Of a stretch of DNA of 64,000 bases, positions 33,801 to 41,290 are shown in pieces. Origin of the DNA: Alistipes sp. (lineage in GTDB: Bacteria > Bacteroidota > Bacteroidia > Bacteroidales > Rikenellaceae); contig JAGBEH010000007.1 in assembly GCA_017937125.1 (NCBI GenBank), forward strand, positions 124,001 through 188,000, in the 5' to 3' direction. The notes beneath the pieces were generated by a model, which was not told where the DNA came from, made no database searches, and saw only the letters and a program-made list of their open reading frames with translations. The first letter of the stretch is position 1. Every line of letters begins with the position of its first letter. The position numbers were made by a program, and so were the translations under genes.

Positions 33801-34801
33801 AGTATTATCGCGCGCCGTCGAATCAGGAGCGCAATGTTCACGGGTCGGGTATCGGGCTTTATCTGGTGAAGACCGTTGCCGAAATGCACAAAGGCTCCGT
33901 AAGTGTCGCCTCGGTGCCGGGCAAGGGCAGCCGTTTCACGTTGAGGCTGTCTACGATGAAGGCCGATTCGTTCATTATGCGGGACGAGAACCTGAATGAG
34001 GATTTCTCGCTGCACAGCCTCTCGAAGGTGTGGAACCACGAGCGCAAACCGATAATCCTGCTCGTCGAGGACAACCGCGATATTCGGGATTTCATCACCG
34101 CCTCGTTGGGGGATGACTATACGTTCGTGTGTGCGACCGACGGCAAGCAGGGGCTCGAACTGCTTGGGGTGAACAAGATAGACCTCGTGATCACCGACAT
34201 CGTGATGCCCGTGATGGACGGCTTGCAGATGAGCCGCCGCATACGCCGCTCGCTGGCGACGGCCTTCCTGCCCATTATAATACTTACGGGGAAAAACGAC
34301 CGTGCGACAGAACTCGATGCCTACGAGTTCGCCGATGCCTTCATCCCGAAGCCGTTCAGTCTCAAGTACCTCAACAGCCGCATAATACTCCTGCTGATAA
34401 AGCACGAACAGTATCTCGAAAAGATACGCCAGGAGCGGATGATGACCTTGCAGATAGAAGAGGTGCGGAATCCCGACGAGGTGTTTATGCAGGAGATTAC
34501 CGACATAATCAATGCGCATATCGATGATCCCGACTTCTCGGCCTCCTCGTTGGTGGAGGCGAGCCGCTATTCGTCGAAGCAGATTTATCGCAAGATTAAA
34601 CAGCTCAACGGTATGGGTGTCGTGGAGTTTATCCGCGAGGTGCGGCTGCGCAAGGCGGCGCTGTATCTCAAGCAGGGCAAACTCACGGTGACGGAGGTTA
34701 TGTATATGGTAGGGTTCACTACGCCGTCGTATTTCGGCAAGTGCTTCAAGGCGCGTTACGGCGTAACGCCCTCGGAGTACGCCTCGACCGCGAAAGAGTA
34801 G
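30866..34801 (+). CDS. Hybrid two-component system sensor/regulator (HTCS)
   Basis: A 1311-residue one-protein signalling system. A signal sequence leads to a periplasmic sensor of repeated Reg_prop beta-propeller blades (residues about 35-660, recurring YIWAGTTHGL, LWVGSSSGL, NIWVATDHGV) and a Y_Y_Y domain (about 670-755). One membrane helix lies at about 763-785. Inside are HisKA with H815 in LAHEFKTP, HATPase_c (N box near 930, DTGVGI near 965, GSGIGLYL near 993), a receiver with D1111 in VITDIVMP, and a C-terminal AraC-type HTH (about 1205-1311). HTCS proteins bind an oligosaccharide breakdown product and activate the adjacent PUL; divergent position supports that here. Confidence 0.97.
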   Translation: MTVKKTSFGLSLVNLLLICSCVVARVCAQTAGPDFQRLDDSFDTVFTVVSDRNGYIWAGTTHGLMRYDSHNSVTYTHRENDPSSLCHNTVNTLLCTGGSSGGVLVGTNRGLCLYRPEQDDFLRIEACDNRHVRALLMHDDSLWVGSSSGLAVITGCSGDWSSCRAEEVIEDRHIACCCEADGNLYFGTYNGIYERTSDGRVRAMEIPLFERRHSNLVCDIIPADDGSGTLLLGTEYGLVVFDPVTGQARTDLDDVPVRSFMRSSDGSLWAGTDKGIYIFGPDGRRSRILHESGNSSTISDNVVSHIHEDDRGNIWVATDHGVCMTMRSSFCTFVRLKSITHSDEGLDIRAMCRDRRGALWLGGKNGLIRVGRKTTRWFKADDASAGLKISHNKIRSLYADGDGVWIASDGGLDFYDYGTGRFRRFNVTEPTGRYNSSWMYGICEDGRGQLWISTYEGGVFVVDKRRMLASGGQRYCADLHFSTECGLPSNITSKIAVNGDLCFVSTDEGMVSIHTATGEVRPVVLPKGVRAQALDSRGDKVYIGTNTGLYVWQNDSVREIPSPRLPIWVVASDEDRVWTVSDAIISSYDIGTGGMVHRKIGNNALLSCLVDGDKVYAGTTDGYNVISAENFSSRKEALKTRITGLNINNHKIVAGESVGGDVLLERNIDVTERLVLPHNRNSFTLEFSDFDFSLSDHRYAYRLKGLNDDWQITENGSNSATFINIPTGNYTFEVGAVMADGRVQEEKASLDIRIRPHWYASPAAYMIYVLAAVLLSAGIFGAVRTRRQLSVEREERNKALKSAKMKSDFLATLAHEFKTPISIILGHVGKLISTEADNIRSSELVSMQRNAEKLHLLIDKMVTENETDHGSLFIPSATSIVELARKVYEEFSPSFEEKGINSRFYGDNIRYIFMLDRVKIESALSNLLSNALKFTPRGGTVLMSVTVGEETDDMIYADITVEDTGVGIRKDEIPNLFNQYYRAPSNQERNVHGSGIGLYLVKTVAEMHKGSVSVASVPGKGSRFTLRLSTMKADSFIMRDENLNEDFSLHSLSKVWNHERKPIILLVEDNRDIRDFITASLGDDYTFVCATDGKQGLELLGVNKIDLVITDIVMPVMDGLQMSRRIRRSLATAFLPIIILTGKNDRATELDAYEFADAFIPKPFSLKYLNSRIILLLIKHEQYLEKIRQERMMTLQIEEVRNPDEVFMQEITDIINAHIDDPDFSASSLVEASRYSSKQIYRKIKQLNGMGVVEFIREVRLRKAALYLKQGKLTVTEVMYMVGFTTPSYFGKCFKARYGVTPSEYASTAKE

Positions 34802-34847
34802 GGTATCGCGCGGGCGTATGCCTTCGGTCGGGCCGGTTCGGTTGCAG

Positions 34848-34879
34848 AATGGGCTGTCCGGTTTGTCGGACAGCCCATT
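34848..34879. terminator. Bidirectional terminator between HTCS and GH3
   Basis: A 13-bp inverted repeat (arms 34848-34860 and 34867-34879) with a six-base loop lies between the convergent HTCS and GH3 genes. AAT/ATT at the stem base gives short T-tracts on both sides. Confidence 0.8.
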
Positions 34880-34963
34880 TCCGTTCTTGCGTGCGGGGCT
34901 CCTGTTCCCGACATCTTCGCGGCCGCATATGTCTTCGTATGAAGTTCGGGCGCGACGGTGACC

Positions 34964-37516
34964 TTATTGCAGCCTTATCGTTTCGCGGAGCGGCAGATTA
35001 TCGGAACAGCCGCCGACGCCGACGGTGAATTCGCCCGCTTCGAATACGAATTTTCCCGCGTCGATGTCGTAGAACTCGAATGTGCTGCCGTCGAGTTCCA
35101 ACTCTGCGTGTACGGTTTTCCCTTTAGGTACGAAGAACTTGGCGAAGTGCTTGAGTTCTTTTTTCGGGCGCGGTACGGAGGCTTCGCAGTCGGAGACATA
35201 TACCTGCGCCACCTCCTTGCCGTCGCGGTCGCCCGTGTTGGTTATGTCGAACGATACCTTTACGCGACGGTCGTCGTACGGTTCCAGGCGCAGGTTCGAA
35301 TATGCGAACGTCGTGTAGCTCAATCCGTAACCGAACGGATAGTGCGGCGCCGTACCGCTGCGGTCGTAGCCTCTGTACCCGACGAATACGCCTTCCGAAT
35401 AGGTCACGCGCTTGTGGGCGGCCTTGCTGCGGTCGTAGTAGGAGCCGAATGTCGGGTTGTCGCTCCACGACTGCTCCATAGATATGGGCAGGCGCCCGCT
35501 CGGGCAGACCTCTCCCGTGAGTATCTCGGCTACGGCACGTCCGCCTTCCTGCCCCGGGTACCACGCCATTACGATTGCGGGTACTTTGTCGCCCCAGCCT
35601 TTGAAATCTACGGCGCCGCCCGCGTGTATCACCGTTATTATGTTCGGATTGATTCGGGAGAGCAGTTCCAGATCGGCGGTCTGGGACTTCGGCAGTTCGA
35701 AAGGACGGTCGAAACCCTCGCCTTCGAGGTCGGCGTCGAATCCGCCGCAGTAGACTATCGACGATGCCTGCTCGGCAGCTTTGCGAAAGACATCCTCGCG
35801 GCGTATGCCCAGATCGAGCCGCGTGCGCGCTTCGCCTGCGGCTTCGAAGAATTCGAAGCGGAAATGGTACGTTTCGCCCTGCGACACCTCGAAGAATGCG
35901 GTTTTTGACGACAGCCCGTGACGCGACCAATGTCCGTCGAGCAGTTTGCCGTTTACGTAAAGGCGGTAGCCGTCGTCTCCCGACATAACCGCGCGCACCA
36001 GCCCGTCTTCGGACGCTCTGTACCAGCCGTCCCACGTGACGGAGAAACCGTCGTCGGGCATGTCGTCGAACGGAGCGCCGTACGACCAGCTGCCGAGCAC
36101 CGATTTCTCGGTCCGCGTGTGCAGCGCTTTGCCGCGAGGTTCTGTGCCGAGGTAATAATTGGCCTCGTATCCCGTCTCGCCGTTCATAGCGATGGCGGCC
36201 AGCGAGTCGGGGTATATCTGCGGATTCAGTTCGGCGTACAGCTGCTCGTCCGACAGGTGGACTACAGCCTTTTCGCCTGCGATCTGTTTCATACCCTCGT
36301 ATATGGAGATCGAACGGAACGGCGTGACGGAGCCGCTGCCACCGCCATGCGGTATCCGTTCGGCGTTGGGGCCGAGTATGAGTATCGGCTTCTTCCCGTC
36401 GGCCGACCTGCCGTGCCGCCCGCAGCGGAGCGGCAGCGCCGAATTCTCGTTCTTGAGCAGTACGATGCCCTCGCGCGCTATGTCGAGAGCCGTTTGTGCC
36501 GATAGAGGGTTATCGGCCGCGACCTGCTGGCACTCGGCGGGGTTGTCTATGAAACCGAATCGGATAAGCGTTTGCAGAATATGGCATACTTTCTCGTCTA
36601 TGTCCCGTTCGCGTATTACGCCGCTTTCGAGCAGGGGCATAATGCTCTCCTCGTTGAAATGCCACCCCTTGGGCATTTCGAGGTCGAGGCCTCCGCGCAC
36701 CGTTCCCGCCGTGGAGTATGTGGACGTCCAGTCCGACATCACGATGCCGTCGAATCCCCACTGCCCGCGCAGTATGTCTATATTGAGCCGACGGTTTTCA
36801 CTCGCGTGAACGCCCCAGATAAGGTTGTAGCTGTCCATTACGGCACCGACGCCCGCCTGCATTACGGCCTTTCTGAAAGCGGGTAAGTATATCTCCTGCA
36901 ATGTACGCTCGTCGGCGTCGGAGCTTGCGTTGTGGCGGCTCCACTCCTGATTGTTGAGGGCGAAATGCTTTACGGTGGCCATAACTCCTTCGTCCTGCAA
37001 TCCGAGAATGTATCCGACGGCGGTTTCGGATGTCAGGTAGGGGTCCTCGCCGAAATACTCGAAATTGCGGCCGCACATCGGGCTGCGGTATATGTTCACA
37101 CCCGGTCCGAGCAGGATGTTTACGCCGCGTGCCTTGCAGTCGCGTGCCAGCGCCCGACCCAGTTCGAGTGCGAGGTCGCGGTTCCAGGCGGATGCCGTGA
37201 CCATACCGCATGGGAACAGTGTGCTTTTGGTGTTGTTCCGAACTCCCTGCGGGCCGTCGGCCATACGTACTTCGGGGATGCCGAGACGTTCTATCGCCCG
37301 AATGTAGAACGACCGTACGCCCGAAATGTAGGCGATTTTCTCCGAGAGTGTCATCTGCTTTGCGAGTTCCGCCGCGCGTTGCTTTGCCTGTTCGCCAATC
37401 GTCACCTTTTGCGGTGAATTGGCCGCCGTGTATCCGCATTCGGCGGCGGGTTGTGCCTGTGCCGCGAATGTGCCTGCGGATATGAGGGCGGCGGTAAGAA
37501 TATGACGTATCTTCAT
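34964..37516 (-). CDS. Glycoside hydrolase family 3 with inserted PA14 domain
   Basis: An exported GH3 enzyme of about 850 residues (signal peptide ending QAQ). The TIM barrel carries KHFALNNQEWSRH and the nucleophile D262 in IVMSDWTS. The alpha/beta sandwich is interrupted by a PA14-like beta domain (about 400-540, DGFSVTWDGWYRASEDGLVRA...SGDDGYRLYVNGKLLDGHW), and an Fn3-like domain closes the protein. PA14 insertions shape the substrate pocket in GH3 beta-glucosidases. It lies beyond the HTCS on the opposite strand from it and probably belongs to the same locus. The ATG at 37516 opens the signal peptide; a start seven codons earlier is possible. Confidence 0.92.
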   Translation of the reverse strand: MKIRHILTAALISAGTFAAQAQPAAECGYTAANSPQKVTIGEQAKQRAAELAKQMTLSEKIAYISGVRSFYIRAIERLGIPEVRMADGPQGVRNNTKSTLFPCGMVTASAWNRDLALELGRALARDCKARGVNILLGPGVNIYRSPMCGRNFEYFGEDPYLTSETAVGYILGLQDEGVMATVKHFALNNQEWSRHNASSDADERTLQEIYLPAFRKAVMQAGVGAVMDSYNLIWGVHASENRRLNIDILRGQWGFDGIVMSDWTSTYSTAGTVRGGLDLEMPKGWHFNEESIMPLLESGVIRERDIDEKVCHILQTLIRFGFIDNPAECQQVAADNPLSAQTALDIAREGIVLLKNENSALPLRCGRHGRSADGKKPILILGPNAERIPHGGGSGSVTPFRSISIYEGMKQIAGEKAVVHLSDEQLYAELNPQIYPDSLAAIAMNGETGYEANYYLGTEPRGKALHTRTEKSVLGSWSYGAPFDDMPDDGFSVTWDGWYRASEDGLVRAVMSGDDGYRLYVNGKLLDGHWSRHGLSSKTAFFEVSQGETYHFRFEFFEAAGEARTRLDLGIRREDVFRKAAEQASSIVYCGGFDADLEGEGFDRPFELPKSQTADLELLSRINPNIITVIHAGGAVDFKGWGDKVPAIVMAWYPGQEGGRAVAEILTGEVCPSGRLPISMEQSWSDNPTFGSYYDRSKAAHKRVTYSEGVFVGYRGYDRSGTAPHYPFGYGLSYTTFAYSNLRLEPYDDRRVKVSFDITNTGDRDGKEVAQVYVSDCEASVPRPKKELKHFAKFFVPKGKTVHAELELDGSTFEFYDIDAGKFVFEAGEFTVGVGGCSDNLPLRETIRLQ

Positions 37517-37866
37517 AAAAGGTATATGTTTTTCCACTTCGCAAAGTTACTTTTTATTCCGTGTCCCTCCTGCCTTGAATCGGACAAACTTTATAACTGT
37601 TTTGTCTTATCGTAGCCAGACGCACCGTTTTCGTCCGCGGAACGGGTCGTATCGGCAATACGGCGCCTTTACGTTTTGCCGCTGCCGCGAAGCCGTGTCC
37701 CGCATTCGTCGCGTATGATTGAAACTGCGGGAAATCGGCGGAAAAAAGCCCGTAAATCGGCGGTTGCGCCATTATTTCGAAAAATAATTCGGCTTCGAAT
37801 GTACCGAAACGATAATTTTATTATCTTTGCCCGACTATTGTTTAACTAATTTAACTTTTACTCAAA
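37517..37866. other. Intergenic region upstream of rpmI
   Basis: About 350 bases separate the divergent GH3 and rpmI genes. No convincing gene is seen; short open frames here lack family-like sequence. The last 45 bases hold the ribosomal-protein promoter element and an AT-rich leader. Confidence 0.6.
37822..37829 (+). promoter_or_regulatory. -7 promoter element of rpmI-rplT
   Basis: TATCTTTG matches TAnnTTTG exactly and lies 37 bases before the rpmI ATG within an AT-rich stretch. A -33 element is not clear. Confidence 0.6.
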
Positions 37867-38061
37867 ATGCCAAAAATGAAAACAAATGCCGCTGCAAAGA
37901 AGCGTTTTACTTTCACCGGCACAGGTAAGATCAAGCGTAAGCACGCTTATCACAGTCACATCCTGACAAAAAAGACTACCAAACAGAAGCGTAATCTGTG
38001 CTATTCGGGCACGGTTTCGTCCGCCGACGAGGCGAAAATCAAGAACCTGCTCGTTAAATAA
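37867..38061 (+). CDS. rpmI: 50S ribosomal protein L35 (bL35)
   Basis: A 64-residue basic protein matching bL35 end to end: [20 protein letters not shown] at the start, the [20 protein letters not shown] core and a short C-terminal helix. It is a structural component of the large ribosomal subunit. It is followed by rplT after 104 bases. infC, the usual gene upstream of rpmI, is not adjacent here; a PUL glycosidase occupies that side instead. Confidence 0.98.
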   Translation: MPKMKTNAAAKKRFTFTGTGKIKRKHAYHSHILTKKTTKQKRNLCYSGTVSSADEAKIKNLLVK

Positions 38062-38165
38062 CATCGACGGCGGTTCGTAAACTTATTTTTTTAACCGAGG
38101 AGTAACATAGCCCCGAAGAACGGGAGAGAAGCCCGTCGCTATCCGCTCCGTAAAACTTTTAATTT

Positions 38166-38510
38166 ATGCCACGTTCAGTAAATGCTGTTGCGTCACGCGC
38201 AAGAAGAAAAAAAGTTTTGAAACTTGCCAAGGGTAACTTTGGTTCAAGGGGAAACGTATGGACAGTAGCCAAAAACACTGTCGAGAAGGGTTTGCAGTTC
38301 GCTTATGCACACCGCAAGCTCAAGAAACGTACATTCCGCTCGCTGTGGATTACGCGTATCAACGCTGCCGTCCGCGCTCAGGGAATGACGTATTCGGAAT
38401 TCATCGGAAAGATCAATGCCAAAGGCATCGAGCTGAACCGCAAGGTTCTGGCCGATCTGGCAATGAACGAGCCGAAGGCATTCGAAGCAATCGTTAAAGC
38501 AGTTAAATAG
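38166..38510 (+). CDS. rplT: 50S ribosomal protein L20 (bL20)
   Basis: A 114-residue protein matching bL20 ([22 protein letters not shown], the [22 protein letters not shown] core, and an alpha-helical C-terminal half). It binds 23S rRNA early in large-subunit assembly. In other bacteria L20 represses its own operon through the mRNA leader; the 104-base gap upstream contains small inverted repeats (around 38117-38135), but a leader structure is not convincingly visible. It is followed at once by a strong terminator. Confidence 0.98.
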   Translation: MPRSVNAVASRARRKKVLKLAKGNFGSRGNVWTVAKNTVEKGLQFAYAHRKLKKRTFRSLWITRINAAVRAQGMTYSEFIGKINAKGIELNRKVLADLAMNEPKAFEAIVKAVK

Positions 38511-38532
38511 TCGGTTTTTCGAAACCGTAACG

Positions 38533-38566
38533 TCCGCCCGACCTCAAAGGTCGGGCGGATTTTTTT
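38533..38566 (+). terminator. Rho-independent terminator of rpmI-rplT
   Basis: A 12-bp GC-rich stem (arms 38533-38544 and 38548-38559) with a CAA loop is followed by a run of seven T, 22 bases after the rplT stop. Confidence 0.95.
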
Positions 38567-38650
38567 GCGGCAGTATGCGACTTTATGCCTCGGGACGTGA
38601 AAAAATCGCATATAAGGTCTGAAATTCATATGTTTGTCGGCTAAAATACA

Positions 38651-38658
38651 TATATTTG
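38651..38658 (+). promoter_or_regulatory. -7 promoter element of the LRR lipoprotein gene
   Basis: TATATTTG matches the -7 consensus 75 bases upstream of the leucine-rich-repeat gene. A TTTG lies at 38633-38636, closer than the usual -33 spacing. Confidence 0.5.
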
Positions 38659-38732
38659 CATTTGTAAAGCAGCCTTTTCGATAAACCGAACGCATAGCCG
38701 AGTTTACTCGGGTTCGGCTGAGGTGAGAAAAG

Positions 38733-40262
38733 ATGCAAGAAAGAGACCCTTTAACCCTGCCTATGATGAAAAAATTATTCCCTCCGTTGTTTAGCCGTGT
38801 AGCGTCTTTCATCTGCATTCTGTCGCTTGCCGCAGGCTGCGAGAAGTTCGATGATGACGACCCGAACTACCGCAAACCGCTGCCGACGCCGCTGCCGGAT
38901 ATGATTTTGTACACCACATCGGACGGAGCGCCCGTAAACGTCGATAGTTGGAAAGATGACATTCTGGACAACTGCTATTACGACGGTATGGGGCGGATTA
39001 TTCTGCGCGAAGGGGTTACCAATATACCTCCTTATGCGTTTGGCGACTCCAAATTGGTGGATATAGTTCTGCCCGAAACCATAACCTCGATCGATTGGTA
39101 TGCTTTCGGCCGTTCCCAATTGCAAAGTATCGTTATTCCGAATACTGTCGTATCATTGGGAGCGGAGGCATTTTACGGTTGCAAAAATTTGACGAGCATC
39201 ACCGTTCCCGACTCGGTTACATCTCTCGGTGCGCGGGTTTTCAGCTTCTGCACAAATCTCGCAAAAGTAAAATTAAGTGAAAACCTGACATCCATTCCGA
39301 AAGAAGCATTTTACTCTTGCCAAAGTTTGAGAAGTATAAATATGCCCGACGGTGTTACGGAGATCGGGCAGGACGCATTCAGTTATTGCCACAGTCTCGA
39401 AAAAATTGTCCTGCCGCAAGGAATAACGCAGACCAACAAATCGTTCCAATATTGCTCGAGCCTTAAAGAGGTTACATTAAATAAAAACATAAAGGGGATA
39501 GGCGGTTTTACGGGATGCACGAGCCTGAAAAAAATAAATCTGCCCGAAGGGCTCGAAACGATATACTCTTACTGCTTTTCATATTGCGTCGAACTCGAAC
39601 GGATATACATTCCGAGTACCGTACGGGAGATAAACGGCTATGTATTCGATAATTGCAAAAAGTTGAAACAGGTAAACCTGCCGGAGGGCATCGAATATAT
39701 AGGCAATAATCTGTTCGCCAACTGCTACGAACTGTCCGAGATACGGATACCGGAAAGTGTTGCCGTTTTTAATTTCGGAGCTTTTCAGAATACGGCGATT
39801 TCGCATATAAATATTCCCGAGAATGTAAGTTATATATTCGACGGGGCATTTATCGATGCAAAAAATCTCAAGTCTTTCAGCGGCAAATTCGTTACCGACG
39901 ACGGTCGTTGCGTAATAACCGACGACGGCATACTGAAAGGCTTCGCTCCGTGCGGACTTACATCTTACGAATTTCCCGAAGGTATTCGTCAAATCGAGGG
40001 CTTTTCTGAGGTGAATATCGAAAGTATGACGCTACCGTCATCTGTCGAAGCGTTGGGCGGATACTGGTTTTCAGGTTTCGGCACTTACAATGCTAAACTT
40101 AAAACATTGTATTGCAAGGCAACGGCACCCCCGTATGCAGGCTTCGACATTGATCCTTATACGGAAGTATCCGTAACGGTTTATGTGCCACGTTCATCGG
40201 TCGAGGCATACGAACAGGCCGACTTTTGGAAAGATTTGACAATCGAGGGATACGATTTTTAA
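38733..40262 (+). CDS. BspA-type leucine-rich-repeat lipoprotein
   Basis: A lipoprotein of up to 509 residues (lipobox SLAAGC). After an Asp-rich segment, at least ten BspA/Treponema-type leucine-rich repeats run from about residue 90 to 400, each of about 23 residues with the pattern IxIPxxVxxLGxxAFxxCxxLxxI. The C-terminus (ATAPPYAGFDIDP...VYVPRSSVEAYEQADFWKDL) is the usual end of these proteins. They are surface adhesins or host/bacterium-interaction proteins in other Bacteroidota. The ATG at 38733 has a GGTGAG ribosome-binding-like sequence; ATG at 38763 or 38766 would give a shorter signal peptide. The gene is visibly more AT-rich than its neighbours. Confidence 0.88.
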   Translation: MQERDPLTLPMMKKLFPPLFSRVASFICILSLAAGCEKFDDDDPNYRKPLPTPLPDMILYTTSDGAPVNVDSWKDDILDNCYYDGMGRIILREGVTNIPPYAFGDSKLVDIVLPETITSIDWYAFGRSQLQSIVIPNTVVSLGAEAFYGCKNLTSITVPDSVTSLGARVFSFCTNLAKVKLSENLTSIPKEAFYSCQSLRSINMPDGVTEIGQDAFSYCHSLEKIVLPQGITQTNKSFQYCSSLKEVTLNKNIKGIGGFTGCTSLKKINLPEGLETIYSYCFSYCVELERIYIPSTVREINGYVFDNCKKLKQVNLPEGIEYIGNNLFANCYELSEIRIPESVAVFNFGAFQNTAISHINIPENVSYIFDGAFIDAKNLKSFSGKFVTDDGRCVITDDGILKGFAPCGLTSYEFPEGIRQIEGFSEVNIESMTLPSSVEALGGYWFSGFGTYNAKLKTLYCKATAPPYAGFDIDPYTEVSVTVYVPRSSVEAYEQADFWKDLTIEGYDF

Positions 40263-40284
40263 CCGGTTTTATCAGAGAAGAGTT

Positions 40285-40908
40285 ATGAAAAGGGTTTTTG
40301 CAATATTGTTTTTGGCAGCCGTATGCGCAGGTTGCGAAAAATCGGGCAGAATATACAGAATAGGCGACTTTTACTACGAACCAGGCAAACAAGGTATAGT
40401 ATTCTATGTAACCGATGAAGGTCGGCACGGCAAAATCGTCTCGTTGGATGAAACTCAATGTGCGTGGGCGACGGAAGCTGTTTACGAAGAGGTCGGCGCA
40501 GACGGTCAGGCGTACGATTACCTCGACGTTAATTCGGCAGTTCATATGTCTCCGCGTGTGTTACCCGAAGCATACGATTATATCGACGGAATGAAAAATA
40601 TGAAAGCCGTACGCTCGCAACCCGGTTGGCGTAAGAAATACCCCGCATTCGCGTGGTGTGCCGACAAAGGCGACGGTTGGTATCTGCCGGCACAGACGGA
40701 GCTGCTGAATTTGTATGCCGCTTGCTTATTCGAATACGACGAAGAGCATTGGTGCTGGTCGTCTACGAGCCTCAGATATATGGGAGGAACTGCACCGTTG
40801 GAACTTAATGCCGATAATTTTGCGCATATAGTAGATATGCGTGGCAGTGCTTGCGAATTAGGCGATAAAAATTATAAAATCTACGTACGCGCAATAGCCA
40901 AATTTTAA
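40285..40908 (+). CDS. Lcl/DUF1566-like lipoprotein
   Basis: A 207-residue lipoprotein (lipobox VCAGC). The body has the features of the Lcl C-terminal/DUF1566 fold: GKQGIVFYVTDEGRHGKIVS near the start, FAWCADKGDGWYLPAQTELLNLY in the middle, HWCWSST and a final YVRAIAKF strand. The fold is a C-type-lectin-like domain seen in surface proteins, and binding rather than catalysis is expected. It follows the leucine-rich-repeat gene by 22 bases and shares its low GC, so the two form one unit. Function unknown. Confidence 0.75.
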   Translation: MKRVFAILFLAAVCAGCEKSGRIYRIGDFYYEPGKQGIVFYVTDEGRHGKIVSLDETQCAWATEAVYEEVGADGQAYDYLDVNSAVHMSPRVLPEAYDYIDGMKNMKAVRSQPGWRKKYPAFAWCADKGDGWYLPAQTELLNLYAACLFEYDEEHWCWSSTSLRYMGGTAPLELNADNFAHIVDMRGSACELGDKNYKIYVRAIAKF

Positions 40909-40955
40909 CGGCCGATAAATATTATCCGTTTTTGTACGCAGATGCACGACTTTGT

Positions 40956-40980
40956 CCGCAAGCGTATGCCGCAACACAAA
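40956..40980. repeat. 25-base direct repeat, copy 1
   Basis: Identical to 41140-41164 (CCGCAAGCGTATGCCGCAAC plus five bases). The core AGCGTATGCCG occurs a third time near 41435, on the other side of the tRNA gene. Confidence 0.9.
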
Positions 40981-41139
40981 GTTGTCGGAAATGAGTGTCG
41001 GCCGATCGGATTACGTCGCATCGCTCACCGCGCGAGCGATAATCGCTCCGTGATCCAGAAAAGCCCTTTTGCGAGATTACAAATTTTACGGACGAAAACC
41101 GCTGTGCGGTACTTTTTATTTTTTTTGCATTGCTTGCAT

Positions 41140-41164
41140 CCGCAAGCGTATGCCGCAACACAAA
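41140..41164. repeat. 25-base direct repeat, copy 2
   Basis: Exact second copy of the repeat at 40956-40980; it ends against the terminator of the tRNA-Pro gene. Confidence 0.9.
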
Positions 41165-41170
41165 AAAATA

Positions 41171-41198
41171 AAAACCGTCGCTCGAAAGCGACGGTTTT
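41171..41198 (-). terminator. Rho-independent terminator of tRNA-Pro
   Basis: A perfect 12-bp stem (arms 41171-41182 and 41187-41198) with a CGAA loop begins 18 bases past the tRNA 3' end. On the minus strand it is followed by TTATTTTTTT. T-tracts on both sides make it bidirectional. Confidence 0.9.
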
Positions 41199-41215
41199 TC
41201 GTCTTGTAAAATTTG

Positions 41216-41290
41216 TCGGGGAGACTGGATTCGAACCAGCGACCTCCAACTCCCGAAGCTGGCGCGCTAACCGGACTGCGCTACACCCCG
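41216..41290 (-). tRNA. tRNA-Pro, anticodon CGG
   Basis: The minus strand folds into a cloverleaf: a seven-base acceptor stem CGGGGTG/CTCCCCG, D arm with GCGCAG...GGTTAGCGC, anticodon stem CCAGC/GTTGG with loop TTCGGGA (anticodon CGG, codon CCG), variable AGGTC, and T arm GCTGG-TTCGAAT-CCAGT. The 3' CCA is not encoded. One acceptor pair is a T-T mismatch (position 6 with 67), which is mildly unusual but compatible with function. A terminator follows. Confidence 0.93.

Larger units (their letters stand above)
40909..41215. other. Non-coding repeat-containing region left of tRNA-Pro
   Basis: No gene is supported here. The stretch contains two copies of a 25-base repeat, one copy of a 12-base CGCGAGCGATAA repeat whose second copy lies at 41581, and the tRNA terminator hairpin. 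Confidence 0.6.

Noticed and set aside
32366..34519. A long minus-strand frame opposite the HTCS gene
   Set aside because: The plus strand has all HTCS motifs in order; the minus-strand translation lacks any motif.
37554..37772. A 72-codon minus-strand frame upstream of rpmI
   Set aside because: No recognisable pattern, no promoter or ribosome-binding context, and composition like non-coding DNA.
40956..41164. Possible CRISPR array from the 25-base repeats
   Set aside because: Only two full copies with a 159-base interval and no cas genes; repeat and spacer sizes do not fit.
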